A DNA stretch of 64,000 nt from Topomyia yanbarensis. Its lineage: Eukaryota > Arthropoda > Insecta > Diptera > Culicidae. Both the position numbers and the translations under genes were made by a program. The notes beneath the pieces are model-generated. The model saw only the letters and a list, made by a program, of their open reading frames with translations, ran no database searches and was not told the origin of the DNA. Each line of letters starts with the position of its first letter. Positions within the stretch are counted from its first letter, which is position 1. Location of the stretch: positions 28,227,497 to 28,291,496 of the forward strand of contig NC_080670.1 in assembly GCF_030247195.1 (NCBI RefSeq). The letters run 5' to 3'. This document shows, in pieces, positions 11,006 through 22,845 of the stretch.

Positions 11006-14000
11006 ATAGATCATCGAAAACCAAAGCTGGAAATTCAAAATACGGAAAACGCCAATGTATCTTTAATATTTTAAAAAGACCGAACTATTCTGAACACTAC
11101 ATTGTTGCAGGTTCCCAGAAATACAAATTGATTTAGAAAGTTGAAAGCCAGCCCCCATCGCCACAGCTACGAAAGAAACATCAATTTTTCGGAAACCCAC
11201 CATCATTTCCGCGAAATTCGATTATTTAATAACCGCACCACTCGGAACACATTCAGCAGGAGGCAACAAAACCCGTTCCCTGCTGGAACGATGCAACTGA
11301 GTTTATGGAACCTGGCAGTGGAGATGGTGGTGATGTGACGGACGGCGTAAGGCATCCAGGTACACAACCACCACCACAAGGCGGTGAGAAAGAGGATGAC
11401 AAAGAAGAAGCAACAAACTACATAATTGCAGAACAAGAACCTTACCTACACGCCCCGGAAGGTAGAGGTAGAGAATTTCGCGCTGGACGAAGCAAAACGA
11501 GATCTGAGGCCTCTGGACTTGGCGAGAATAGCTCGAGCGTGACAGAGAGAAGCTGAAATTGATGGGCTTTTTGTTCTGTTGCTCGGGGTTTTCTTTCGCT
11601 GCTGATCTGGAACGGGGAATACACGGACGGAGCAAGCGAGCGAGCCGAGCGCGGGTAGTCGGAAATTATGGTAGGCGAACACGAGATTTGTGAAAGTTGC
11701 CGGGAATCGTGTCTGTGGGACTAAGAAAGCGAAAAGCTGTGGGTTATATCCAGGGTCTTGACGGAAGATATAACCCCGGTGACAGAATTGACAGAATTGA
11801 CAGTTGACAGAATTGACAGAAATACTTACCAGGTTCAACGCAAGCACGAAAATAACTCAAATCCGAACTAAAACCACCAATCACATTTAATATTTGATGT
11901 CCTTGTTAGAAAGAAAATCGATTCATGCCATCCAATATAAACCACAGCTTTCCTAAACAAAACAAGCAATCTGACAAATTGACATCCGAACCCAATCGGT
12001 TAGATTGATTAATGTTCTATTTCAATAGACTCGACCGTGAATCATCCTGCTCACCTATTTCCGTTATACAGAACCGTGCATACGCCACGAAACGCATGTA
12101 GGTTCTTGTTAATTTTCCAAATTTCCTCGTGTGCAACCTGTAATTACCGAACCTGGCCGACTGGGATCGGCTCGGTAAATTTACGCATCGTGCAAGCCTA
12201 CGCCTAGCCCACAGAACCATCCTCCGTTTCGAGTCCAATTATAATTCGAAGCAGGCCGAGTTCGATAATTATACCTACGATATGTTGGTTGATGGGTCGC
12301 TTGCTTATTTTTTATGGTGCATTTACACGTCATCCCGCCATAATGTGTGTTTGTTTGAAACAGCCGGGCGCTGTTGCTTCTGCTTTTTGGCGAAATTTCA
12401 TTTGACCATTTGACGCATTCAGCTGGAACCGGAGGCAGTTTATCACGTGCCAATGCCGCCGCGTGGGTGAGTTTAGGTCGGGCACGCGAAATAATCACCC
12501 ATTTTCAGGTCCGCGCCTTGAGTAGAAAACTGTACCAAAATGTGACGTTTGGCGTTTCTACTTCAGCACCGGCAGTTGCTAGAATGGGAAACCGAAAATC
12601 CTCCATGTGCGCCAGCTTTATGCTAATCGGCAACAGTTGCTAATAACAGTGATTAAACAGAGCAACAAAAGAATCATTTCCCAGCTGAACGTTCCCAAAG
12701 GGCATAACGTGACTGTCATTTGTTTCATCCACCGCGTGACCTTCGCCGATGATTTATGATCCAATTGAGTAAATTACCCCGAAGAAGGTTGTATTTAGTA
12801 GTTGGAACAACCGGAGGTTAGCTTCCTTCTGGAGCCTACAAGGCTCCAGCCTAGAAGCGGTGTTGAGAAAAAAAATCGTAAAATAAAACGTTGGGGAGTA
12901 TGGGAAAAACGGACTTCGATGCCACCACCGGTGACGAACTTTACGACTTGAAAGAGCCTCGACGGTGTGTGGATAGTCACGTTTTTTTGCTGTTGCAGCT
13001 TATTTTAAGCCAGCGCATGATACGGAATTTTTACGATTTTTTATCCTTCTAATAAGCGGGTTTCCTGCTGGTCGCCCGTGGGGCTACTAACAGGTACCTA
13101 AAAACTCGACAAAAAAAAAATGGTGCGCGAAATTTAGTTCCAAGGTTAGCTCCATCAATCTAGCCTAGACCACTCTAAGCTTGAAGTTTCACGATTCAGC
13201 GACCCGGCTTATTATTCATATGTGTGTGTGTGTGTGTATGAGAGTGGGTATGCCTATACCAGAAGAAGAAGGTCCACTCAAAACAAAACTTTTGATAATC
13301 TTTCTTTGTGCTTGTTTTGAGCGCTACAACCTTGGACACTGAATCTCGCGTTAATCGTGATTTTGATTTTAGTTGCTCCAGCTACTGCTGCGCTCTGGTA
13401 TGACTTAACCATTGCGTCATCGGAAGCGACATTCGATGCAATTGAAGCAGCTCACGAATACAGCTCGGGTCCGGTAGATGAAATCGGATACAACAGAAAT
13501 TTTGAGTCATTTTTAGAGAACAATTATTAAGAAATTGGAAAATCCGTAATTAACCACAGAAATAAAAACCAACTCGGGAAAATCGAAGAATGAAAATGTA
13601 ATGTGCAGTAAAAATTAGAACAGAAAACTAAAAATTAAGTGATGTAATGATCGTTAAATAATAGATAAAGTTGGAGCTGGTGTATCGAATTCATGTCTTC
13701 AGTAACTAGTAGCAACTTAAGGACAGTTAGGCAGTGATGTCTCGGGAAGTAAACACAGAAGAGTTCGTTTTCCCTTTCTCGTCAGCAAACCGTAGCTCTC
13801 ACGCTTACTTGCTTGACTGCATGACAAATCCATTTGGTAAGACTTGTGTATATACCTTGTTGTACTGATATGGTTCCGTGTGTTGGCTTTACTGAGCCGT
13901 GGGTCTTTCTATATTTATGACAAAAGGATGGATGGGTAATATTCTTTGTATTGCACGTAACATACTAACATCATAGTACTGGCCCCTACAATGAGATATA

Positions 14001-14639
14001 AGCGGCATTAGATTGCTGTCATCTCTGGAATTTGGCTGAAAATATCAGTATTGTTGGATTTATTCTGATTTATGGCTGGCCACATCATAATGAGCACCTA
14101 ACTTGGTCTGAGAACTGATAACTTTGGGTATTCGGTATTGTAACACTAAGTTTTAATGGCTGGGTTTGCTGGTTGGTTATGAACAGAATGCCGGTCGGTA
14201 ATCTACCCAGCAAAACAAGGCCGGAGTCCCGAAGGTTGTAGGTACGATTCCTGTCTCTGGGGGATTTTTTTGCACAAAATTGCTTTCGCTTAACTCACCA
14301 TTTTATTCTGTTTTTCCCGTTGGATACCATCACAAACCAAAAAAAAATATATTTGTTTGATTCGAACGGCGGGTTAGCTCCTGTCTTACCTTTGTTAACT
14401 GGGCGAGGGACCAGAAATGAATAGTTTTTAATAGCTCTGTCATCCACTGAAGAAGGGATGGGTAATGAGTTAAAATTATAGACACCAGACGATAATAAAA
14501 AAAAACCCAGGCCTTCCAGAGCAAACGAATAGCCACGAAAACACCCCATAGTCATGGTTCAATTTCACCCCCACTGCATTGTGTTTTGATATGAGTTCAA
14601 CCGATGAAAACACCTTAATTCTCCGGAACTCGCCATTGT
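11006..14639. other. No recognised gene; probably single-copy intron or intergenic DNA
   Basis: Composition is more balanced than in the flanking AT-rich repeats around 11,140-11,850 and 12,180-12,990. Overlapping open frames occur on both strands there (for example 133 codons minus at 11,446-11,847 and 105 codons minus at 12,181-12,498). None shows a domain, signal peptide or repeat-family match, and opposite-strand frames of similar length argue for chance. A (GT)n run sits at about 13,220-13,238. Near 14,235-14,262 there is a sequence resembling an RNA polymerase III B box (GGTACGATTCC), but no convincing tRNA fold. Confidence 0.45.
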
Positions 14640-15180
14640 ATTTAGTGCAACACCTTTATAAACTATAGCGAAATCTTGTTTTAGCACATCTATGAGCTAC
14701 AGAGTACTCTATAAGAGCTGAGAGTACTCTATAAGAAATGACCGTAACCATTAAAGAAATGCCAAAGTAGATACCTGTTAGTAGTAGTAAGTGTATGAAG
14801 TGATAATTGAGTATTTGAAGTACTAATGTACAATTGTCATGTGATAGTTGTTTGGAAGATGCGACATACGTCTGATATAGTTCACTCTCCATTGTCGATT
14901 CGTCGACTTCTGGGTCAGAAAACGGATGCAGAACTGGCATAGACGATAGAATAGACAATCTATCTCATTCCAAACGTACAAACACTCGTGTCCTTCACGA
15001 TGGTACAAATCAAGTCACAAACGCGTACAGGTACTCGCTATCATCCACGCTTTCCTACGCGCTTTCTCACGCTAACATGAAAACACCCCGGTGATTTAAT
15101 CAGCAAATTTCTAAACGAAGGCCCTAGTTTCGAACGTATAAACGCCCGTTCCTAAGCGACCAATAATCGGTCACGTCCGA
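14640..15180. repeat. Family A copy with a distinct left end
   Basis: From about 14,990 the sequence matches family A units (ccttcacgatggtac, aacaccccggtgattt, cgaccaataatcggtcacgtcc). The part before this (about 14,825-14,990, with gtacaattgtcatgtgatag and ggatgcagaactggcatag) is absent from the 6 kb copies but matches 40,655-40,770. It is therefore probably a second end type of the same element. The copy stops at about 15,180, where R1-like sequence begins. Confidence 0.65.
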
Positions 15181-17460
15181 ATGCCTCCACCCCTTTGTTC
15201 CTAGCGGCCATAGCTTCAGGGAAGACCTCCTTGACGAGTACCCTCTGTGCCGCTGCTTTAGTATGGACGATTGCTCTTCGGACACGAGCTCCCGCCCGAC
15301 ACAAGAAGTGGAAGGAATTCGCCACCTTGCCTTCAATCTTTCACTTCAGCGCTGTCTTGCTTCTGCTCTAGCTCGGAGCCTCACTTGGTTCTTGAACTTA
15401 GTTTAACTCGCAACGCTTCTCGTGCTTCTTGACTCCATCTATTACGTCACCATTTGAGTTCTCGTCGCCTTTTGGATGCTGATTCCGTGAGCCATAAAGC
15501 TCCTGTTTGCATGAGTCATTCAGCTCCCGGCCTTTTCACGATCCATTCGAATAGCTCCCAGCGTTATCGATATCTACTCGGATACTATCCGACGGTGAAC
15601 TACTCTACTCTGACTGAGAGTTTTCCGGCAGCGGAATTTCTCTCGCTACCGGTGTTTGTTTAGTGAGCTAATTAGCTCCCATTTTTGTCACGATTTAGTC
15701 GGACTGTTCTCGGCAGCGAATCAACCCTACTGTGAATTCCCCGGCGGTAAATTTTTACCCGATACCGATGTTCGTTTCCGTGAACCATTTAGCTCCCCGC
15801 TTCGTCCCTATAAACTCGATTTAATCCCCGGCGGCGGACCTAGCCTACTCAACGGGCCTGCCAGCAGGTGCTGAGGTCCGTCAAGTAATTCCGGGAGGAG
15901 AGCGTAGCTTCCGGTTCACTTGCGCTCCAACGACCCACTACTAGCTATTCGACGCGATTTACTCACTATAATCCCCGGCGGTGGATTTTGCCTTCTCACG
16001 AGCGGTAGCGGTAGGGTGTCGCGGTCGGTCCGGCGATTCCGATGAAGCCTGACATCCGGTTCACTGGCGACCCGAACCCGGTGCTACGTCGCGTACTACT
16101 CAACCGGTCCTCGATGTAGGTCTACACCGAAGGAGATTTCCTTGCGGCGGAATTTCTCCCGAAAACCGATTTGTGGTTTAACGGCGGCTTTCTAACCGAC
16201 TTCGCTGTAGCTCGGAGACTATACTCGTAACCACTCTGTTGATAGCGCCCCAGATATGCTCGTCGTGGCACACCTCTTCGACGATATTGCCAACTATCAC
16301 ACTCCCTTCGACCATCTTCGAACCTAGGGCATTCGAAGATCACGTGCGCTGGTGTTTCTTGTACGTATTCACACTCCGGGCAAAGAGGTGACGAAGCGTG
16401 TCCAAACCGATGTAAGTACTTCCGGAAGCATTCGTGCATTTCTCCGCTGGTAGCATTCCACGTCCTCAGGCAGAGTTATGCAGATGGGATAATCCCGGCA
16501 ATTACACATACCGCCTCCCGACACGAACAGGCATTAGGCGAAACATGCTTGTCAACTTCGTCCGGTTCCGCTTTTAGGTCAGCGCAGCAGCTAAGGCCGG
16601 TACGCCATACCACAGTGTTGAGGATGAGACACCTGCCTCTTGCTCCTCCGTTATTCGGAATGCGTTAACTGTCCTCGCAGCCTTCTCCCATACATAGTCG
16701 ACATGGCTGTTCTAATTTAACCGATCGTCGACCTCTGCCCCAAATTCGTTTTCCAGTACCGGTACTCGGTTCTGAAAGTAACTTTTCAGAACCTTACGCA
16801 GCTAGTCCGGAAACCACATTCTGTGCAGCGGTACGGCGATTGCCCTCCAGCTGGCGCTGTTGAACGCGTTCTTCACGTCTATCGTTACCTCGGCGCAGTA
16901 GCGATTACCGCTTCTCTTTTGCTTCGATGCTTTCGTCGCGCTCGCGGTGATTGTGCAGATGGCGTCCACCGTCGATATCCCTTGCAGGAACCCGAACTAC
17001 CCCTGCGATAGTCCGTTCTCACAGTCACCGCAGGTCGTCTGCCTGTTGAGGATGACCCTTTCCAGAAGCTCATCAAGAGTATCCAGCGAGCATATAGGCT
17101 GATACGATGCTGGATCTCCTGGTGGTTTCCCTGGTTTTGGCAGCAGCAGCAGCTTCTGGATCTTCCATCTATCCGGGAAGTTGCCATCGTCCAGCCATTT
17201 CTGAAGGACTATCCTGAACATGTCCGGAAACGCCTGGATCGCGGCCTTCAATGCCACGTTGGGGATACGGTCCGTACCGAGAGCTTTCTTAACTTTCAGC
17301 CCTTTTGCCACTATAAGGAGACTCGACTGTCACCAGCATTTCCACCGTCTGCATCAACGTACGGTGTAGGTGGCCATGCGGTTGGGTCGTGCTTCGGGAA
17401 AAACCCCCTCCACGGTAATCTTCATTTTGTTAGCGCACATTTCGACCCTTGATCCTGGCC
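15135..17460 (-). pseudogene. R1-clade non-LTR retrotransposon, ORF2 remnant with its 3' region
   Basis: On the minus strand, from about 17,460 downwards, the reverse transcriptase begins. The open block 17,311-16,997 carries 'GTDRIPNVALKAA', 'FPDRWKIQKLLLLPKPGK' and 'PASYQPICSLDTL', the classic R1 finger and palm entry. Near 16,880-16,960 a different frame gives 'STVDAI' and the A-box 'VTIDVKNAFNSASW'. The B and C boxes (the FADD site) are missing: near 16,710 the sequence jumps to the thumb ('VDYVWEKAARTVNAF'). The C-terminal zinc-binding region at 16,439-16,250 reads 'CFRKYLHRFGH', 'SPLCPECEYVQETPAHVIFECPRF'. Below 16,120 several degenerate copies of CCCCGGCGG(c/t)GGA (near 15,621, 15,739, 15,825 and 15,972) mark a repetitive C-terminal or 3' segment. 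A last coding-like stretch lies at about 15,140-15,330. Deletion of the catalytic box shows the copy is dead. Confidence 0.85.
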
Positions 17461-17574
17461 AACACAATTCAGAACATCACAAATTCGACGTCCAATATTA
17501 GTTACCATAAACGCGAATTTCATTCGCCCTTAATTAGATTTGCCATAGGCAGATATAACTAAACGCGTATGATG

Positions 17575-18333
17575 CTACTTCAGGTTCGAGTGATTTGATA
17601 ATTCTTGGATGAGCCCAGGGTCCACCTCGGGTGCCAAAAATTAAAAAATTTTACGAATCTTCTTGGCGTAATGGGAAGACGCCTTGTCCGGTCAGAAGAC
17701 GTACTTCCAATTTTCTCAACGCACTCCTTCTGATACCCTTGTTCATTGATGGCCAGACCGCTCGGCTTGAACCACGGCTTTGAAATTTCTTTGTCCGATG
17801 TGGCAATGTACAGCAAAACATTTTTTTTGAAATTTGCGCTTATATTTTACTTCGCGGGTTGTGGCCGACTTGTCGCTGGTATAGTAGCTGCCATTTCTTG
17901 GAATGTGTGTCTTCGAGAGCGAAAAGGAACTTTCGTCGTCCAGCACGAACGACGTCCCGCGGTAGTTCTTCGTCCGTGTACTCGGAGGACCGAGTTTTCT
18001 TCCGACAGATGATGTCCTTCATCTTGATAATTCGGTGAACCAAGAGGTATGGGAGCAGTGATAGTTTCGGCCGGCGTCACGCAAACTCGTTCCGTTCTTG
18101 TTGTCGAACAGCTTTTTCAACGCTTCCTTCCTCTTCTTCTTCGTCATTATCTTCGCCGGACGGCCGCTGCCGACCTTTCGCTCCACGCTCAGGGATGCCA
18201 GGATCCGGTAAACTGTACTCACGGGCACGTTTTCGTCTCGAAAGTGGTCTACCGTAAACTTTTTTCCACGATGACCATGCGTTTCGTAAAACCATACAAC
18301 ACGCTCGCGGAGTGCTTACTGTTTCGACGCCAT
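17575..18333 (-). pseudogene. ITmD37E-like mariner transposase remnant
   Basis: A transposase of the Tc1/mariner superfamily cuts and pastes DNA at TA sites. The likely start is the ATG at 18,331-18,333. The helix-turn-helix region follows ('FYETHGHRGKKFTVDHF', 'VPVSTVYRIL', then 'KVGSGRPAKIMTKKKR' and 'SLRDAGRNYHCSH'). Around 17,940-17,915 lies the first catalytic aspartate in 'LDDESSF', followed by 'NGSYYTSDK' and 'VKYKRKFQKK'. Near 17,780-17,745 is 'KPWFKPSGLAINEQGY', and near 17,690-17,655 the second catalytic motif 'PDKASSHYAKKI', with the preceding W changed to a stop. The third acidic residue is not found: the copy ends near 17,575. Frameshifts scatter these motifs over several frames. 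The ITmD37E assignment rests on remembered family motifs. Confidence 0.75.
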
Positions 18334-19111
18334 CTTCGATGGAACTGACAGCACCCGAGCGAAATGAAACATGCCACCCTTTTCTAGGGAGTTCTCTCTT
18401 AGAGAGAGAAAAAATACGCTCTTTGCTTTAATCACAGAAAGGTATTGAAATCATTATCATCTTTTATTAAACACCCGTTAATTAGCTAGTCATCATGCCT
18501 TAGCGGAAACTGTAGAATTTCAATATCTGACAAATGCAAATTGCTGAAAAACGCTGTAATAAAATAAAAGGTTTCGGGTTATCCCGAAAATCAATTAACA
18601 TTTCAAAAACCATATGAGGCTGAGCAGCCGTCTCTCGCAGTATTTCAGCGAAGAATTGACGCACTGGGTTTCTGTTCCCCATGTCGTAAGAGGCGACTAA
18701 TAACAGCTGTACCGTCAAATGGTGAGATAACATAGTACACACAAGTTTCCTATCTCATGCCTCCACGTGAGTCTATCGAGGACATGTAATCGTTAGACCG
18801 GCGTCGGATGGGTGCTAACAGCCTTCTGCTGCAGCATCGAAATGAGAGGATGCCAACGGGTGGGCCTCAAAACCCGTACCGTAGAATTTATGCCCCAATC
18901 CAAGGTGTGATGCGACCCGTGCCGAAGGATGAATGGCCGGGTGGGGGGGGGGGGGGGGGCATCAACACTTCGAACCCCAGCCCTACGGAAAACTAGGACT
19001 GGGATCCGAAGTGATGACAAATACCAAGCCGCCCACTGAGCCTGTGGGGCACCAGGGCGCACCCCACAGTATTTTGCCGGCAGCCCTAAGTTTGCGCCGC
19101 TAAAACAACAA

Positions 19112-19699
19112 AAATGATCCATAAAAAATTGAAAAACGATCCATAAAAAAGTTGTCAATGTTCCATAAAACAAAACTGAAAATCCATAAAACAGTGTGAA
19201 TGATCCATAAAAAGGGGTGATTTGATCCATAGATTATGTAAAATTGAACCATAAAATGGTCGCAAAAGAGCACTAAAATAGTAATAAAAGAGCAATTAAA
19301 TTCAACCAATGCCCCATAAAAATATTGGAAATGTTCCATAAAATGATACATTTTGCGCCATAAATTAACTGACATTGATCCATAGAATATTAACAATGCA
19401 CAATAAAACACGTCGATATGTTCCATAATATCGACAAAAATGTTCCACGGTATTACAAAATGGAGCAATAAAATATCAGAAAAAGTTCCATAAATTTGAT
19501 GAAAATGTTTGCTAAATAATTTTTCTTGGTCCATAGAAGATGTAAAAATGAACATTAGAAATGATTCATATATCGAACGTTAAATAATGGTTCATGGATA
19601 TTTACAAAACGATCCATAGGAAAAGAAAATGTAAAACGATCCATTAATATGTGCTTATGCACCAGAAAAATTAAATTTAATGAATTCATGCGAAATTTT
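19112..19699 (-). repeat. Left foldback arm
   Basis: The arm is the reverse complement of 20,308-20,895. A 151-codon open frame on the minus strand here is mirrored by a 148-codon frame in the right arm with nearly the same sequence. That reflects arm duplication plus the absence of stops in the repeat, not a gene. Confidence 0.85.
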
Positions 19700-20307
19700 T
19701 GCTGTTCGAACTAATAATAAAGTTTATTACATTTGGTTGTAATGTCAAACTACAACAAACCATGCATACATGCACTGCATATAACTACAACAAACAAAGC
19801 ATACATTATAGTTAAACTTAAGCTTCCGTATCCCACTAGTCAGGTAACTGACCTTAGCTAACCTGAAATCATTATGGCAACTCTTTAAACGTCAGGGTAT
19901 CTATGAAATTAGAGCGCTGAGAGTTATTAGACCACTGATACAGGCTGGCATGAGTCGCAAATACTATCTGAATAACTATCTGAAGCGAAAACGGACACTT
20001 TATACACGAACACTGATTATTGTGGCTACGCCACATCGCTATCTAGTGCACTGTCCGACTTCGCTGCCGCTCAGTCGGCTTTTAACTAGCTATAGCCCCT
20101 ATGTTTAAGTAAACCGGGCAAACGAGAGGACCACAGGTTTGCTTGCAATTCCAGCTACGGGTTAATCAATGCTTCGTCCAACGGATCCTCAGCGGCTCGG
20201 ATATGCGGCCAAGCCGCATCACACTAGCTCCCAGTATAAGCTCACTTGTTAAAACACTGTCACTGTTATGAGAATTATTAAGCACAACTTATTTTTTCAG
20301 TTTACCA

Positions 20308-20895
20308 TAAAATTTCGCATGAATTCATTAAATGTATTTTTTCTAGTGCATAAGCACATATTAATGGATCGTTTTGCATTTTCTTTTCTTATGGATCGTT
20401 TTGTAAATATCCATGAACCATTATTTAACGTTCGATATATGAATCATTTCTAATGTTCATTTTTACATCTTCTATGGACCAAGAAAAATTATTTAGCAAA
20501 CATTTTCATCAAATTTATGGAACTTTTTCTGACATTTTATTGCTCCATTTTGTAATACCGTGGAACATTTTTGTCGATATTATGGAACATATCGACGTGT
20601 TTTATTGTGCATTGTTAATATTCTATGGATCAATGTCAGTTAATTTATGGCGCAAAATGTATCATTTTATGGAACATTTCCAATATTTTTATGGGGCATT
20701 GGTTGATTTTAATTGCTCTTTTACTACTATTTTAGTGCTATTTTGCTACCATTTTATGGTTCAATTTTACATAATCTATGGATCAAATCACCCCTTTTTA
20801 TGGATCATTCACACTGTTTTATGGATTTTCAGTTTTGTTTTATGGAACATTGACAACTTTTTTATGGATCGTTTTACAATTCTTTATGGATTATT
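20308..20895 (+). repeat. Right foldback arm
   Basis: The arm is the reverse complement of 19,112-19,699, with differences visible every few dozen bases. The inner boundary is fixed by AATTTCGCATGAATTC at 20,311, matched by its complement at 19,684-19,699; beyond it the sequences diverge completely. Confidence 0.85.
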
Positions 20896-21026
20896 TTAAA
20901 TATTTTATATGCAAAAGTACATTTTCCCGTATTTTGCCCTAACCCTGTCAAGCGGGGCTCTGACAGGGTTGACTTGCTTTAGCTATTCCTGGGAATAAAA
21001 CGGAAAACACTAAGAACACTGTAAAC

Positions 21027-22845
21027 ATGAGTTTGGAGAAGATTGCGGCGATGGAGGTGGAAGAGGAGAAGGATTGCGCGGAAAGCAAACTTGAAGAGCT
21101 GCTGAATAGTGGTTCGTTGGAGGATGTTGTGTCCTGCACTTAGTCTATTCTCAACTCTCTAAATAGAGACAAGGATCGGACAATACGTCGCTGTTGTGCT
21201 ATCTTATGACAAGCGCCATTTTGCTCATTTCGAGAAAAACGATTTTTAAAGTTTGAGATTGAATATCATGAAACTTATAAATGGTAGAAACAATTCAGAG
21301 AAGACAATTGATGCTTCTACCTATTCTGTACTAATCTCTCAAATATTACGAAAATCAGTTGACTATGTTGCGAGTTTTCACTAAAAATGTAAACAAAAGT
21401 CGCACTCACACGTGTCATAGGTGTGTATTGATGAAAAAATTTGTATGACGTGTCATAATCGTGCATGGAAAATTTTCCAAAGAAAAAAATCACCAATTAT
21501 GAACTTTTATTCATATCTTTGGCTTCATTTGGTATATAAACAATCGGTTAGATGCATTTTGAAGGAAATGAATCAGGGAATCTAGAAAAAATAGTTATTT
21601 TTAGTTACAGTGTTGCCAAATAGGCAATATTTCCAGTTTAAAGCTAAAACTACGTTTTTCTCCCAATACATGTATTTTTCTTTTGAAAATTATTATGCCA
21701 TTGTGTTCCTACGACATTTTTACACAAAAAAGCAACTAAAATTTTATTATAACTTGAGCCAATCCCAAGATATAATGATTTGAAGCAAAAAACTCACAAT
21801 TTCTGATCACTTTTCTCACTATATTTCAGTAACCAAGCAAAATTTCAAAATTCTGGAAACGCCATCTTGTAGAGATTCGTTAGACGAGTAATGTGGCATA
21901 TCTAACTCAGTTTACCCCAAAATGGCGTTTGTCATAAGATAGCACAACAGCGACGAATAGCCAAGGAGGACACAGACCAGTCTGGCGGAGCAAACGGTGG
22001 GTTGAAGGTCTCCGAGAACAAAACAAGAGGAACAGGAAGAACTCATCACTTAAGCGGAGCGGCGAAGAAACGTTATGGGTGACTGCTGAGAAACGGCCAC
22101 AAACACACTGAAGCGCTAGAATTGGCAAAAATCCCAATAGGGAAGGCACCACCTAAGCGACTGCGTTCGACAGACACGGAGTTGCCGAACAACAGTCGGT
22201 GCAGGAAGGAACCGTAACCGAAAAAGATCAACAATCAGGATCCTAGACAGACACTGGAAACTGAGCAGCGCCCAACTTTCAACGAAATAGCCAAGGCGTA
22301 CTCGATGGCCATCATTCCGGTTGGGTACCCAGCAAATACCCTCAGCCATGAACAACTGAATGCTACTCGATGCGCGCTGATCGATAGCGTCATGGAGCAG
22401 AGCTCAAGCAATACGAGACCCAAGTTTAGGAAGTGCACCTACAAACAAGGGTATCTCGAAATCGTCTGTGTAGACAAAGATACAGCTAAGTGGCTGAAGG
22501 ATGCCACAGCTGTAATCAAGCCCTGGGAAGGCGCTTCATTGGAAGCTGTTGAAGTGTCGCAGATTCCAAAACAAGCGCTTTACATCGGATATTTCCCCGA
22601 CAGCATCGACAGGTCCGATGGGAACAGCCTCCGCCTGTTGCAGAATCAGAACGACAATTTCTGCACAGAACGCTGGAAGATCGTGAAGAGAACTACGATC
22701 CTCAAAATGGTAGAGCTCCTGTTGGTGGTAGATGAGGCTTCAGTGAAACTGATAACCTCCCAACACAACCAGCTGAACTACGTTTTCGGACGGGCGGCTA
22801 GAATGCGCCAGCTGAAGGAGGCCCGGCCACCGCCTCCTATCAGTT
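21027..22845 (+). pseudogene. ORF1 (gag-like) of the LOA-like LINE, disrupted
   Basis: ORF1 proteins of these LINEs bind element RNA. The likely start is the ATG at 21,027, giving an acidic N-terminus (MSLEKIAAMEVEEEKD) that meets a stop at 21,141. A MITE then interrupts it (21,186-21,955). After it the frame is partly lost until 22,305-22,892, a 195-codon open block with 'LNATRCALIDSVME', 'CTYKQGYLEIVC', 'DTAKWLKDA', 'PWEGASLEA' and 'ALYIGYFPDS'. This matches an RNA-binding-like domain that I recall from insect LINE ORF1 proteins (DUF4780-type). The C-terminus is cut near 22,840, where reverse transcriptase sequence starts in another frame. The zinc knuckles expected at the C-terminus are absent. 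Confidence 0.75.
21186..21955. mobile_element. 770-bp MITE inserted in ORF1
   Basis: Termini CGTCGCTGTTGTGCTATC (21,186) and its reverse complement ending at 21,955 agree over more than 30 bp, through TTATGACAA(a/g)CGCCATTTTG. The flanks carry the same tetranucleotide AATA (21,182-21,185 and 21,956-21,959). Removing the element and one AATA rejoins ORF1 leader sequence (ggac-AATA-gccaagg). The interior is AT-rich and encodes nothing. Superfamily is uncertain. Confidence 0.85.

Larger units (their letters stand above)
19079..20928. mobile_element. Foldback element with 588-bp arms built of ~22-bp repeats
   Basis: The arms at 19,112-19,699 and 20,308-20,895 are near-identical reverse complements separated by a ~608 bp spacer. 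Each arm is a degenerate tandem of a ~22 bp unit around GATCCATAAAA or GTTCCATAAAA. The 10-mer GTATTTTGCC lies just outside both ends (19,069-19,078 and 20,929-20,938) and is the best candidate target duplication. A 9-10 bp duplication with long inverted repeats would suit a Mutator-like or FB-like element, but the outermost ~30 bp of the arms match poorly. The spacer encodes no transposase that I can see, so the element is non-autonomous. It lies in the leader of the LOA-like LINE and is thus younger than that insertion. Confidence 0.8.

Noticed and set aside
11141..12643. Possible exons (frames of 83-133 codons)
   Set aside because: Frames of similar length overlap on opposite strands, there is no domain, and no consistent splice-site pairing could be argued.
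14235..14265. tRNA gene or tRNA-derived SINE (B-box-like GGTACGATTCC)
   Set aside because: Only one box-like motif is seen; no cloverleaf pairing or correctly spaced A box could be found.
19100..20899. Two near-identical ~150-codon proteins in opposite orientation (F/I/Y-rich)
   Set aside because: They are the two arms of the foldback element; the sequence is a translation of TCCATAAAA-type repeats.
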